Position numbers and translations under genes: made by a program. The notes beneath the pieces are model-generated. The model had not been told where the DNA came from, ran no database searches, and worked only from the letters and a program-made list of their open reading frames with translations. 64,000 nucleotides of DNA from Bacteroidales bacterium (GTDB taxonomy: Bacteria > Bacteroidota > Bacteroidia > Bacteroidales > UBA4417). This document shows, piece after piece, positions 17,572 to 26,186 of this stretch. Positions within the stretch are counted from its first letter, which is position 1; every line of letters begins with the position of its first letter. Location: positions 62,001 to 126,000 of the forward strand of contig JADJHD010000017.1 in the NCBI GenBank assembly GCA_016707705.1. The letters run 5' to 3'.

Positions 17572-18153
17572 TTAAATTGAAGGATGCATCTTCGACAGGT
17601 CAAGCTTGTCGGAAGGAAGAAGATCGTTATTGAGAATATAGGAAGGAAGCTGTCTGAATTTCAGGATCATATCCGGGTGAAGATTAGTCATTTCTGAGAA
17701 AACTGTTATTTTCTCCTCCCCTGTTTTTCTGATCCATATCCGGTAAACATTCACCCGTTTGATGCGACGGCCGGTCCTGTGAACTTCAAGGTTTTCCTCA
17801 ATTGCCATTTCTTCAATGTCACTGAAAGGAACAAAGACCTCCATTTTGTCAGGATCTTTCTGAAGTGGAAAATAGGTTCCGACACCTCTGGGATATACCC
17901 TTACCCCCATTATATAATCCTTACCATACTTGAATACAAAGCGTGATGTGGCAATAAACAATGCTACCGGAAGGCAAAGAATCAGGGCCGTCCATAATCC
18001 GATAACATTCTCGAGGGAAGCCCATATTATGAAAATAGCCAGTGCAACTGCGAAAACCGCCGAAATGAGCCCTAATCCATTTTGAGAATTTTTTTCCCGG
18101 GCCGAGGGACATATTTCAAACATAATAGTTTCTTTTGGCTTTTCGGACATCAT
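17572..18153 (-). CDS. two-TM membrane protein with a PH-like cytoplasmic domain, hypothetical
   Basis: 193-aa hypothetical protein. Two closely spaced transmembrane helices (about 27-45, LISAVFAVALAIFIIWASL, and 50-70, LWTALILCLPVALFIATS) are followed by a soluble part. Its strand pattern (YIMGVRVYPRG, MEVFVPFSDIEEMAI, KRVNVYRIWIRKTG, ITVFSEM) resembles bacterial PH-like domains found after TM hairpins. No enzymatic motif is seen. It converges on ubiX (23 bp between stops) and lies downstream of the arginine deiminase gene on the same strand. Confidence 0.6.
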   Translation of the reverse strand: MMSEKPKETIMFEICPSAREKNSQNGLGLISAVFAVALAIFIIWASLENVIGLWTALILCLPVALFIATSRFVFKYGKDYIMGVRVYPRGVGTYFPLQKDPDKMEVFVPFSDIEEMAIEENLEVHRTGRRIKRVNVYRIWIRKTGEEKITVFSEMTNLHPDMILKFRQLPSYILNNDLLPSDKLDLSKMHPSI

Positions 18154-18264
18154 TGTAATACTATGAACATCCGAAAAATATATATTGTAAAGCGTGAATT
18201 TCCCGATGTCGGGTTATTAAAATATAAAGATACGACAGATCACAATCTTTTGATTGAACAGAGG

Positions 18265-19539
18265 TTACCAGTCAACTGCCTTTCTTCTAACCGGCATTGT
18301 CATACAACGACATCCTCCACCTCCTCTTGAAAGTTCGGAGCCGTCGATGGTAACAACATATTTAGAATAATCGTTAATATTTGTCTTCCCGTGGATAACA
18401 TCATTAGCCTTTATCACTGCATACCCATGCTGATTTAATTCATCAAGGGTGTGAATATTTCTTCCATATCCAACAACTTTTCCAGGACCTACAGCAAAGA
18501 AATTTGCTCCGCTGTGCCATTGTTCCCTTTCCTGGTTGATAACGTCTTTCTTCCCGCCACAGTATAGCAGTTCAAGATCCATTCCCAGCTCTTTAAGGAC
18601 GGAAGGAATATTGTCGACTTCGCGGATGGATTTTACTTTCCCGTTATCAATATTGATATGGATGGTAAGGTATCTTGAAGGATGCAGAACCAAAGGCTCA
18701 TAAATCATGCACTGATTTTTGTCGAGGAAGGTAAACACCATATCCAGATGTATAAAGGATTCCGGATTGCTTGGAAGTTCCTGAACTATGATATGACGGT
18801 TAACTTTCTTTTTCCTATAGTATTCAATGATAAAATCTATTCCCCTTGAAGTAGTCCTGGGGCCTGTCCCAATCAACAGTATATCCTCCCTTGCTACAAG
18901 GAAATCTCCTCCTTCGAAGCTGAACTCCTTGCAGAAATGACGGCTCTCCTCCGGATGTATGGTATGCGTTTTCAGAAGCGGGTGATGTGAAAAAATTGCA
19001 TCCATAATCAGGGATTCCCTGTCACGGATCCTGCTTGCCATCCTGCTGATAAGCACCTTGTCGAGAATTGCAACGGAAGCATCCCTCGTAAAAAAGAAAT
19101 TATGCAGTGGCTCCACTGAATAGCGGTCCTTGCTCAGAAATCGGGTCAGGTTGTCCTTTCGCATTTCAACACCCTCGATCAGGGCGGTAGCAAGTCTTTC
19201 CGGCCTAAGCTGATGAAGGTCTTCAACGAGGAAATTCCCCTGTTTCTCCTGTTCGCATATCCTTGCAAGAATAGCATTCCTGGTATCAGCATCATTGAGT
19301 ACATCTACCAAAAGATCCTTTACCTGAAATGTTTTGGTCACTTTTGAAAGAAAACCCTTGAATTGATTGTATTCCTTCAGGGCAACAGAAAGATTCAGAA
19401 TATCGCTGTAGAGTGCCTTTTGAGCACTCGCCGGAGTCATATTCTCAACTTCAGGGCCGGGAGTATGAAGAATTACTGCATCCAATTCACCGATCTCAGA
19501 ACGGATGTCGACAGTCAAACTGGTCTGCTTTGGGGTCAT
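18265..19539 (-). CDS. arcA: arginine deiminase
   Basis: 424-aa arginine deiminase, hydrolysing L-arginine to citrulline and ammonia. Guanidino-modifying-enzyme motifs are in order: FFFTRDASV (about residue 150), FEGGDFL, HLDMVFTFLD (His and Asp of the active site), and the C-terminal GGGGCRCMTMP with Cys412 as the predicted nucleophile. Length fits the family. The usual arginine-deiminase-pathway partners (ornithine carbamoyltransferase, carbamate kinase, antiporter) are not adjacent, so here it may serve nitrogen supply or acid tolerance. The downstream neighbour is the small PH-like membrane protein. Confidence 0.92.
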   Translation of the reverse strand: MTPKQTSLTVDIRSEIGELDAVILHTPGPEVENMTPASAQKALYSDILNLSVALKEYNQFKGFLSKVTKTFQVKDLLVDVLNDADTRNAILARICEQEKQGNFLVEDLHQLRPERLATALIEGVEMRKDNLTRFLSKDRYSVEPLHNFFFTRDASVAILDKVLISRMASRIRDRESLIMDAIFSHHPLLKTHTIHPEESRHFCKEFSFEGGDFLVAREDILLIGTGPRTTSRGIDFIIEYYRKKKVNRHIIVQELPSNPESFIHLDMVFTFLDKNQCMIYEPLVLHPSRYLTIHINIDNGKVKSIREVDNIPSVLKELGMDLELLYCGGKKDVINQEREQWHSGANFFAVGPGKVVGYGRNIHTLDELNQHGYAVIKANDVIHGKTNINDYSKYVVTIDGSELSRGGGGCRCMTMPVRRKAVDW

Positions 19540-19596
19540 AGTATGAGCTGTTGAACAAAGAGGTTTTGAAACCCGCTTATTAAAATAAAATGAAAA

Positions 19597-20541
19597 TCAA
19601 ATATTTAGACTTCCATCCTGCAGAAAGCGGATATTCCTTTTCAGGCCTGCAAATTTAGCTCTTTTTACCGGAGATTTCCGGAACAATTTCCTGAATTGCT
19701 CTTCTTCAAGCTTTTCCCAGTCCTCCGGCAGCATTGAAATCAATTCCTGCGAAGGCTGAAACGCGGGGTCGGTGTTGGGAAAGGCATATCGGTTCCATGG
19801 ACAAACCTGCTGGCAGACATCACAACCAAAAATCCACTGGGAATAGCTGTTTCTGAAGGATTCTGGAATTTCAGATTTGTTTTCAATAGTCAAATAGGAG
19901 ATACATTTATTGGCGTCCACTATCCTTGCATCAGTAATTGCTCCGGTCGGACAGGCATCCATGCAACGGCTGCAGTCACCGCAATAATCACCTCCGAAAG
20001 GCTTGTCGTATTCCAGTTCCAGATCCGTTATCAACTCAGCAATGAAGAAAAATGAACCTTTCTTTCTGGAAATAAGCATGCTGTTTTTCCCTATCCAACC
20101 TAACCCGGCACGACTTGCCCAGGCTCTTTCCAGTACAGGTGCCGAATCGACAAAGCCCCTGATTTGAGTCCCGGGGAATTTTTCAGTGATTTCCGCAGAG
20201 AACTGGTTCAGTTTCGCCCTTATGACATCATGATAATCATGTCCGTAAGCATAGGCTGAAATCCTGTATTCTGCATCTCTGTCGAAAACTTCAGCAGGGG
20301 AATAGTTGTAAAGCATGACTATAACCGAACGGGCACCTTCCATAAGTTCCCTTGGATCAAGTCGTTTTTCCCTGTGGTTTACCATGTATTCCATACCTGC
20401 ATTATATCCCATTTTCAACCACAAATCAAACCGTGGAGCTTCCTCTTCCAGATAATCTGCCGGCGCAATCCCACAGGCAAAGAATCCCATCTCGAGGGCT
20501 CTTTGCTTAACGAACTCTGTGTTGATGGAGATTTGAGACAT
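19597..20541 (-). CDS. queG: epoxyqueuosine reductase QueG
   Basis: 314-aa epoxyqueuosine reductase, which carries out the last step of queuosine synthesis in tRNA wobble position 34, using cobalamin and two 4Fe-4S clusters. The cluster-binding cysteines appear as GDYCGDCSRCMDACPTGAI and CDVCQQVCPWN. The cobalamin-binding core region includes RAWASRAGLGWIGKNSML. Length is typical for the short form lacking the C-terminal HEAT repeats. With nrdJ this is the second B12-dependent enzyme of the window. A G-run-rich minisatellite lies directly upstream of the start codon. Confidence 0.93.
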   Translation of the reverse strand: MSQISINTEFVKQRALEMGFFACGIAPADYLEEEAPRFDLWLKMGYNAGMEYMVNHREKRLDPRELMEGARSVIVMLYNYSPAEVFDRDAEYRISAYAYGHDYHDVIRAKLNQFSAEITEKFPGTQIRGFVDSAPVLERAWASRAGLGWIGKNSMLISRKKGSFFFIAELITDLELEYDKPFGGDYCGDCSRCMDACPTGAITDARIVDANKCISYLTIENKSEIPESFRNSYSQWIFGCDVCQQVCPWNRYAFPNTDPAFQPSQELISMLPEDWEKLEEEQFRKLFRKSPVKRAKFAGLKRNIRFLQDGSLNI

Positions 20542-20590
20542 GGGTGATTGCGGATTGCGGGTTGCGGATTACGGATTGGGGATTTAGACT

Positions 20591-20715
20591 GGGGGACTTT
20601 GAGACAAGGGGACTGGGGGACTAGGGGACAAGGGGACTGGGGGACTAGGGGACTAGGGGACAAGGAGAATTGGGGACAAGGAGAATTGGGGACTAGGGGA
20701 CTGAGGGACAAGGAG
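20591..20715. repeat. G-rich minisatellite with potential G-quadruplex runs
   Basis: The plus strand holds many runs of four or five G separated by ACT, ACTA or ACAA. Seven runs between 20608 and 20659 are spaced by only 3-4 bases, and further runs lie at 20591-20595, 20672-20675, 20688-20691 and 20696-20699. This is a textbook arrangement for intramolecular G-quadruplexes. It lies about 50 bp upstream of the queG start (C-rich on the queG coding strand). The remaining gap to the ruvB stop (20716-20840) is low-complexity CCGAA/ACTAACAACT sequence without genes. Confidence 0.8.
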
Positions 20716-20840
20716 ATTTATAACAGTTAATTCCATAGCTGCAGAAACAAGGAACACCGAATCCCAAACCCCGAACACTAGCAACTAACAACTAAACTAC
20801 TAACAACTCAAAAAGGCACAATCTAGCCCACCGCAATCAG

Positions 20841-21869
20841 CTAAAAAAGCGACCCATTAATACTGGCTCTTGTTTTGCCAAGGTGGCGGTAGGCCTGATC
20901 GGTAGCTTCACGTCCGCGGGGAGTACGCATAAGGTATCCCTCCTGAATAAGGAAAGGTTCATAAACCTCCTCAATGGTGCCTGAATCCTCACCAACAGCA
21001 GTTGCGATGGTGGTTAATCCCACTGGGCCGCCCTTGAATTTCTCAACGATAGTCATCAGGATTCGGATATCCATTTCATCCAGTCCGTTCATATCTACCT
21101 GTAAAGCCGAAAGTGCATACTGGGCTATTGCAAGGTCAATGGTGCCATTACCCTTGATTTGGGCGAAATCACGGACACGGCGCAGCAACAGGTTTGCGAT
21201 GCGTGGCGTTCCACGGCTTCGGCGGGCTATTTCAAATGCGGCATCCTCATGAATAGGCACCTTGAGAATATCAGCTGACCGGATTATAATTTTCTTGAGA
21301 GTTTCTGCATCGTAGTATTGCAGCCTTGAATTGATCCCGAAACGTGAACGCAGCGGCGCTGTAAGCAGTCCGGAACGCGTGGTAGCTCCCACAAGTGTAA
21401 AGGGATTCAGTGCAATCTGAACACTCCTTGCATTGGGTCCGGTTTCAATCATAATATCAATCCGGAAATCCTCCATGGCAGAATAAAGATATTCCTCAAC
21501 CACAGGACTCAAGCGGTGAATCTCATCAATGAAAAGAACATCATTCTTTTCAAGATTGGTAAGGAGTCCGGCAAGATCCCCCGGTTTATCCAGCACAGGT
21601 CCTGAAGTGACTTTTACATTCACTCCAAGTTCATTGGCGATAATATACGACAAGGTTGTTTTTCCGAGTCCCGGAGGGCCATGAAGCAGCACATGATCAA
21701 GTGCCTCTCCCCTTTGACGGGCAGCAGCAACAAAAACCCTCAGGTTGCTGAGTACGGCTGGTTGTCCGGCAAAACTTCCGAAATCAAGGGGGCGCAAGGC
21801 CTTTTCGATTTCCTTTTCGGCAGGACTTAGTTGATCGCCGGAGGCATCCAGATTTTTATTCAGCGACAT
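20841..21869 (-). CDS. ruvB: Holliday junction branch migration helicase RuvB
   Basis: 342-aa RuvB, the AAA+ motor that with RuvA drives branch migration of Holliday junctions in recombination repair. Walker A is GPPGLGKTTLS (about residue 67), Walker B is VLFIDEIHRLSP, and sensor motifs include GATTRSGLLTAPLRSRFG. The C-terminal winged-helix domain carries GLTTIATAVGEDSGTIEEVY and the conserved PRGREAT. The length matches the family. ruvA and ruvC are not adjacent, which is usual in Bacteroidetes. Confidence 0.97.
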   Translation of the reverse strand: MSLNKNLDASGDQLSPAEKEIEKALRPLDFGSFAGQPAVLSNLRVFVAAARQRGEALDHVLLHGPPGLGKTTLSYIIANELGVNVKVTSGPVLDKPGDLAGLLTNLEKNDVLFIDEIHRLSPVVEEYLYSAMEDFRIDIMIETGPNARSVQIALNPFTLVGATTRSGLLTAPLRSRFGINSRLQYYDAETLKKIIIRSADILKVPIHEDAAFEIARRSRGTPRIANLLLRRVRDFAQIKGNGTIDLAIAQYALSALQVDMNGLDEMDIRILMTIVEKFKGGPVGLTTIATAVGEDSGTIEEVYEPFLIQEGYLMRTPRGREATDQAYRHLGKTRASINGSLF

Positions 21870-22014
21870 GGGATTGAACTTCTGATTTACAACAAAGGTA
21901 AGAATTCCTGTTGAATCTGACTTTTACTGTTCCGCCCTTGAATTAAGGGGTGAATGATGGATGCCGTTCTAAAGAATTTTATAATTTAGCCTCATATTTC
22001 TAACCCTTCCAGCC

Positions 22015-22854
22015 ATGAAAGACATCCTTGTAGCCATTGATTTTTCGAAAGGATCTGCTCACGCTCTTGAATATGCAATAGATCTGGCGAATGTGGCGCA
22101 AAGCAATGTTATCATGATCTGGGTTGATAACCTTCTCCCGATTGATTCTCAATTGGCAGCAGAAGCAGCAGAAGGCCGTGAAGAAGCTAAGAAAAACCTT
22201 GATGAGCTGGTTCAACATTACAAAGGTTCACTTAAACCAGGGAAACTCAGTTTCAAGATCAGGAAAGGGAAGGTATATCAGGAACTGGCTGCTCAGGCTA
22301 AAGCATCCGATTGCAGTATGCTGGTCACCGGAACCCATGGTGTAACAGGTTTTGAAGAATACTGGATAGGCAGCAATGCAGCCAGAGTTGTTAGTTATTC
22401 ACCCTGCCCGGTTGCCACTGTGAAATTCAATTACGAAATCAACCGTGGTATCAGGAAGATCATTCTCCCTATTGACCATACAACTCAAACTGTTCAGAAA
22501 GCACACTTCACTGCAGCGCTGGCTAAAAGTCATGGTGCCGATATAAACATTCTGGCCCTTCACACTTCCCGCCTGAAAACAATGCAGCGGGTTGTCGACA
22601 ATAACGTGGCCAAACTAGAGAAATTCCTCACATCCCAGGGAATCAATTATATCATTGATACCATTATGACTGACAATCTGGCCAATACCATTATTGACCA
22701 TGCCCGGCTCGTTGATGCTGATCTGATTGCAATTATGACGGACTGGCAAAATGAAGCGTCAGTGACAATACTTGGACAATTCGCCCAGCAATTGGTAAAT
22801 TATTCACCAGTTCCTGTTTTGAGTATCCCTCCAAAAGATCAGTTTATCCTTTAA
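22015..22854 (+). CDS. universal stress protein, tandem UspA domains
   Basis: 279-aa cytoplasmic protein with two UspA-type domains. The first (about 1-140) starts KDILVAIDFSKGSAHALEYA and has the ATP-binding motif G2xG9xG(S/T) as GTHGVTGFEEYWIGSN. The second (about 150-279) ends PVPVLSI but lacks this motif, so only one half should bind nucleotide. Such proteins modulate survival under starvation or oxidative stress. The gene is followed 16 bp later by a SPOR-domain gene and then by a second universal stress protein gene of the same design. Confidence 0.9.
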   Translation: MKDILVAIDFSKGSAHALEYAIDLANVAQSNVIMIWVDNLLPIDSQLAAEAAEGREEAKKNLDELVQHYKGSLKPGKLSFKIRKGKVYQELAAQAKASDCSMLVTGTHGVTGFEEYWIGSNAARVVSYSPCPVATVKFNYEINRGIRKIILPIDHTTQTVQKAHFTAALAKSHGADINILALHTSRLKTMQRVVDNNVAKLEKFLTSQGINYIIDTIMTDNLANTIIDHARLVDADLIAIMTDWQNEASVTILGQFAQQLVNYSPVPVLSIPPKDQFIL

Positions 22855-22870
22855 ACAGTTCTGAAATCTT

Positions 22871-23293
22871 ATGAATCTCCGCCTGTGGTTGCTTGTTTGC
22901 TTTATTCTGTTCGGGATATCATGTCTTTGGGCACAGGAAGGCAATACCTCAGATGGCAAGGTAGAATATATCCAGGATGAGCGGATCGTAAAGATTGAGG
23001 AGCAATACAAGAAGATGAACCAGCGTAGCCAATCCGTAGATGGATACAGGGTTCAGATATTCTTCGATTCAGGAAGCAACAGCAAGAAAAGAGCTTCCGA
23101 TTCTATGGAAGAATTCATTTCGAAATATCCCGGCAGCAGGGTATTTCTTTCATTTAAAGCTCCATATTACAGGGTCAGAGTTGGGAATTTCCGTACGCTT
23201 GCTGAAGCGGTAGGCTATCAAAAGAAAATTTTAGGCGACTATCCGAATGCATTTCCTGTAAAGGAGAAAATCAGCTTTAAAGAATTGGATTAA
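22871..23293 (+). CDS. SPOR domain exported protein
   Basis: 140-aa exported protein: signal peptide 1-22 (LWLLVCFILFGISCLWAQ), a short charged linker, then a C-terminal SPOR-like domain (about 60-135: GYRVQIFFDSGSNSKKRA, YYRVRVGNFRTLAEAVGYQ). SPOR domains bind glycan strands lacking stem peptides at division sites. The SC before LWAQ is not a clear lipobox, so I favour a cleaved signal peptide. Placement 16 bp after a universal stress gene suggests one transcript. Confidence 0.8.
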   Translation: MNLRLWLLVCFILFGISCLWAQEGNTSDGKVEYIQDERIVKIEEQYKKMNQRSQSVDGYRVQIFFDSGSNSKKRASDSMEEFISKYPGSRVFLSFKAPYYRVRVGNFRTLAEAVGYQKKILGDYPNAFPVKEKISFKELD

Positions 23294-23391
23294 AAGAGTT
23301 TGAAAAAATATTTATCCCATTTTACACAATTATTTAATTATAAATCTGTTTTATTTACTGAATATCTTTTTACAAGGCGATAAGAAATTTC

Positions 23392-23422
23392 TTGCTTTTA
23401 CAGTTCTTTTTCGTTACCTTAG
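23392..23422 (+). promoter_or_regulatory. Bacteroidetes-type promoter of the second universal stress protein gene
   Basis: TTG (23392-23394) is followed after 20 bp by TACCTTAG (23415-23422), one mismatch from the TAnnTTTG -7 consensus. It lies about 45 bp before the ATG at 23466. The match and spacing are good, so this gene probably has its own promoter. Confidence 0.45.
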
Positions 23423-23465
23423 CGAATAATTATAGTATTTTTAACCTGGAAGCCACACCCGAACT

Positions 23466-24317
23466 ATGAGTAATATAATTGCTGCCATCGATTTTTCAGA
23501 CTGTTCGATCAATGCACTCGAGCATGCTGTTTCAATTGCAAACAAAGGAATTCTTGATTTGCATTTGGTATGGGTTAATAATCCAAGTATTACTAAAACT
23601 ACTATTTACTCTGATAATGCTTCGGAACTGATTGAAGAGATCAAGAAGCAGTTTGCCAAACTGATTGAAAAGTACAAACCGCTGCTACCCGAGAGCAACA
23701 TTGACTATGTGATCAGGGAAGGAAAGGTTTACAGGGAGATTCTGGATGAAGCCAGGGAGATGGAAAGCCTTTGCATTATAATGGGCACGCATGGTTCTTC
23801 AGGATTTGAGCAGTTCTGGATTGGAAGCAATGCCAACCGACTGATTTCAGTGGCGCATTGTCCTGTGATTTCGTTACGCGCCGGTATCAGCGCCAAGCAT
23901 CAGCTGGAAAGAATTGTAATGCCTATCGACAGCACCATTGATACCCGCCAGAAAGTTCCATTCACAGCATATCTTGCCCGACTATTCGATGCCGAGATCT
24001 ATGTGGTTTCCGTTTATGCATCCAAATACAAGGCTATTCAGCGCAGGGTTGATGAATATACCGATCAGGTAATTGAATACCTCGAAGAAGAAGGAATTCC
24101 CTATAAAAGGGATACTTTGGTAGTTGACAATCTCACAACTTCAACCATCGAATATGCAAAGAAGGTTCGCGCCAATCTGATCAGCATTATGACAGAGCAG
24201 GAAACCAGTCCCTTTAACCTATTGATTGGCCCCTATGCCCAGCAAATGGTTAACAATTCGCCTTTCCCGGTACTTAGTATTAATGCCAAGGAGACTTTGA
24301 TTATGGCGTCGAGGTAA
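23466..24317 (+). CDS. universal stress protein, tandem UspA domains (second copy)
   Basis: 283-aa paralogue of the protein at 22015-22854, with the same two-domain plan. The first domain carries the nucleotide-binding motif GTHGSSGFEQFWIGSN; the second domain (about 155-283) lacks it and ends PFPVLSI. The two proteins align over their whole length (VAIDFSKGSAHALEYA versus AAIDFSDCSINALEHA), so they arose by duplication with the SPOR gene lying between them. A separate promoter is predicted upstream. A 38-bp tandem repeat array begins just after the stop. Confidence 0.9.
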   Translation: MSNIIAAIDFSDCSINALEHAVSIANKGILDLHLVWVNNPSITKTTIYSDNASELIEEIKKQFAKLIEKYKPLLPESNIDYVIREGKVYREILDEAREMESLCIIMGTHGSSGFEQFWIGSNANRLISVAHCPVISLRAGISAKHQLERIVMPIDSTIDTRQKVPFTAYLARLFDAEIYVVSVYASKYKAIQRRVDEYTDQVIEYLEEEGIPYKRDTLVVDNLTTSTIEYAKKVRANLISIMTEQETSPFNLLIGPYAQQMVNNSPFPVLSINAKETLIMASR

Positions 24318-24330
24318 AAAAAAGATAAAA

Positions 24331-24620
24331 GTTAGGTCAAGATAAAAGACAAAAGGATAAAGACAAAAGTTGGGTCAACATAAAAGACAAAAGGATAAAG
24401 ACAAAAGTTGGGTCAAGATAAAAGACAAAAGGCTAAAGACAAAAGTTGGGTCAAGATAAAAGACAAAAGGACAAAGACAAAAGTTGGGTCAAGATAAAAG
24501 ACAAAAGGATAAAGACAAAAGTTGGGTTAAGATAAAAGACAAAAGGACAAAGACAAAAGTTGGGTCAAGATAAAAGACAAAAGGACAAAGACATAAGTTA
24601 GGTCAGGATAAAAGATAAAA
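24331..24620. repeat. 38-bp tandem repeat array, about 7.6 copies
   Basis: An A-rich unit beginning GTTGGGTCAAGATAAAAGAC recurs at 24331, 24369, 24407, 24445, 24483, 24521, 24559 and 24597, a strict 38-bp period with few substitutions. The period is not a multiple of three and no gene runs through it. Units follow each other without unique spacers, so this is not a CRISPR array. It ends near a TTCGCCAGTTGGCGGA palindrome (24626-24641). The rest of the gap before the aldolase holds a terminator and CCGAAC/ACTAACAACTA low-complexity sequence. Confidence 0.88.
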
Positions 24621-24663
24621 GAACATTCGCCAGTTGGCGGAATAGTTAGACTCAGGATAAATG

Positions 24664-24703
24664 AAAACTGCCTGCTCCCTTGAAAGAGAGCAGGCAGTTT
24701 TTT
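24664..24703. terminator. strong hairpin terminator between usp and the aldolase gene
   Basis: A perfect 14-bp stem AAAACTGCCTGCTC (24664-24677) / GAGCAGGCAGTTTT (24688-24701) with a 10-nt loop is followed by more T residues on the plus strand and by TTTT on the minus strand. It lies between two convergent genes and can act in both directions, most likely ending the aldolase transcript. Confidence 0.75.
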
Positions 24704-24816
24704 ATGTGATCTTGTTAGTTAAATTCGTGTTCAACCTTTACAACTTTGCACTCCGAACCCAGAACCCCGAACCTAAAACACTAACAACTAAAATACTAAC
24801 AACTAGAAACTAATAA

Positions 24817-25896
24817 CTAATTCCTGCCAACGCAGTTGAGGTCCTCGAAGGCTACCTTAAGACGTGTAACCATTGATTTCTGAGCTTCATTGAGCCATTT
24901 GCGGGGATCGTAGTATTTTTTATTGGGTTTATCTTCACCTTCAGGATTGCCAATCTGGCCCTGCAGATAACCTTCATTCTTCTTGTAGAAGTCAAGGATA
25001 CCCTTCCAGGTAGCCCACTGAGTATCGGTATCGATATTCATCTTGATAACACCGTAGCTGATGGCTTCACGGATTTCCTCACGGCTTGAACCTGATCCGC
25101 CATGGAATACAAAGTTCACTGGTTTGGAAGCAGTTCCGAATTTCTGTTCGATATACTTCTGTGAATTGTTCAGAATAACCGGCTCAAGTTTCACATTACC
25201 TGGCTTGTAAACACCATGAACATTACCAAAGGAAGCAGCAATGGTGAATTTATCGCTGATCTTCATGAGTTCCTCATAAGCATAGGCAACATCCTCTGGC
25301 TGTGTATACAATTTTGAACTGTCAACACCGCTATTGTCAACGCCATCTTCTTCACCACCGGTAACGCCCAATTCAATTTCAAGGGTCATTCCGATTTTGC
25401 TCATGCGGGTAAGGTAGTTCTTGCAGATTTCAATATTCTCAACCAATGATTCTTCGGAAAGGTCAAGCATATGTGAACTGAACAGGGGCTTGCCGAATTC
25501 CTTGAAATTCTTTTCACCGGCATCCAGAAGTCCGTCAATCCAGGGGAGAAGCTTCTTTGCAGCATGGTCAGTATGAACGATAACAGGAACACCATACATT
25601 TCGGCCATCATATGAATATGTCGGGCTCCGGAAACAGCACCGGCAATGGCAGCTTTCTCGCCATCGTTGCTAAGGAACTTGCCTGCATAGAAATGGGCTC
25701 CGCCATTGGAGAACTGGATGATAACAGGTGAGCCAACTTCTTTGGCAGCCTGTAAAACTGAATTCACTGAATCGGTACCCACAACATTAACTGCGGGAAG
25801 GGCAAAATGATTAGCTTTAGCTAACTGGAAGATTTTTTGAACATCATCACCGGTGACAACACCAGGAGCAACGTTATCCAACACCTTGTCTGACAT
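24817..25896 (-). CDS. fbaA: class II fructose-bisphosphate aldolase
   Basis: 359-aa class II (zinc-dependent) fructose-1,6-bisphosphate aldolase of glycolysis and gluconeogenesis. Metal and substrate motifs are visible: VIVHTDHAAKK (zinc-binding His and catalytic Asp region), LEIELGVTGGEEDGVDN, ASFGNVHGVYKPG, and the phosphate-binding FHGGSGSS near residue 265, followed by KMNIDTDTQ. Length matches the FbaA type. A TACCTTTG -7 box on the minus strand (complement of 25936-25943) lies 40 bp upstream. Confidence 0.96.
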   Translation of the reverse strand: MSDKVLDNVAPGVVTGDDVQKIFQLAKANHFALPAVNVVGTDSVNSVLQAAKEVGSPVIIQFSNGGAHFYAGKFLSNDGEKAAIAGAVSGARHIHMMAEMYGVPVIVHTDHAAKKLLPWIDGLLDAGEKNFKEFGKPLFSSHMLDLSEESLVENIEICKNYLTRMSKIGMTLEIELGVTGGEEDGVDNSGVDSSKLYTQPEDVAYAYEELMKISDKFTIAASFGNVHGVYKPGNVKLEPVILNNSQKYIEQKFGTASKPVNFVFHGGSGSSREEIREAISYGVIKMNIDTDTQWATWKGILDFYKKNEGYLQGQIGNPEGEDKPNKKYYDPRKWLNEAQKSMVTRLKVAFEDLNCVGRN

Positions 25897-25935
25897 AGTA
25901 TTATGTTTTAGAATTAGAATTTTTCAAATGCGCCG

Positions 25936-25943
25936 CAAAGGTA
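25936..25943 (-). promoter_or_regulatory. TAnnTTTG -7 box of the aldolase gene
   Basis: TACCTTTG on the minus strand, 40 bp before the aldolase ATG, matches the Bacteroidetes -7 consensus. A -33 TTG at normal distance is not evident. Confidence 0.4.
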
Positions 25944-26186
25944 CGGATTTCATAGATAATTTGGACAGACAGATAACGTAGAATCAGTCAAAAAAGAGCA
26001 ACGACAAGGAATTGCCCTATGAATGGTTTTGAACTTCGCTTGTGTTGTTTGCCTATTTTCCATTACTTTTGCAGCACTAAATTCAACCCTGGTATACAAT
26101 ATTTCCCATTAGTTGAAATAAAACAATCACAGATTCTCAAACATCATAAATCAACAACCCGCAATCATCAATCCGCAATTTATACT

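Noticed and set aside
20415..20730. Protein-coding frames through the G-rich minisatellite
   Set aside because: They translate the repeat into proline- or glycine-rich low-complexity strings on both strands and overlap the start of queG.
24331..24620. CRISPR array
   Set aside because: Units are contiguous 38-bp copies without unique spacers, and no cas genes are in the window. The same applies to the 51-bp array at 30309-30563.
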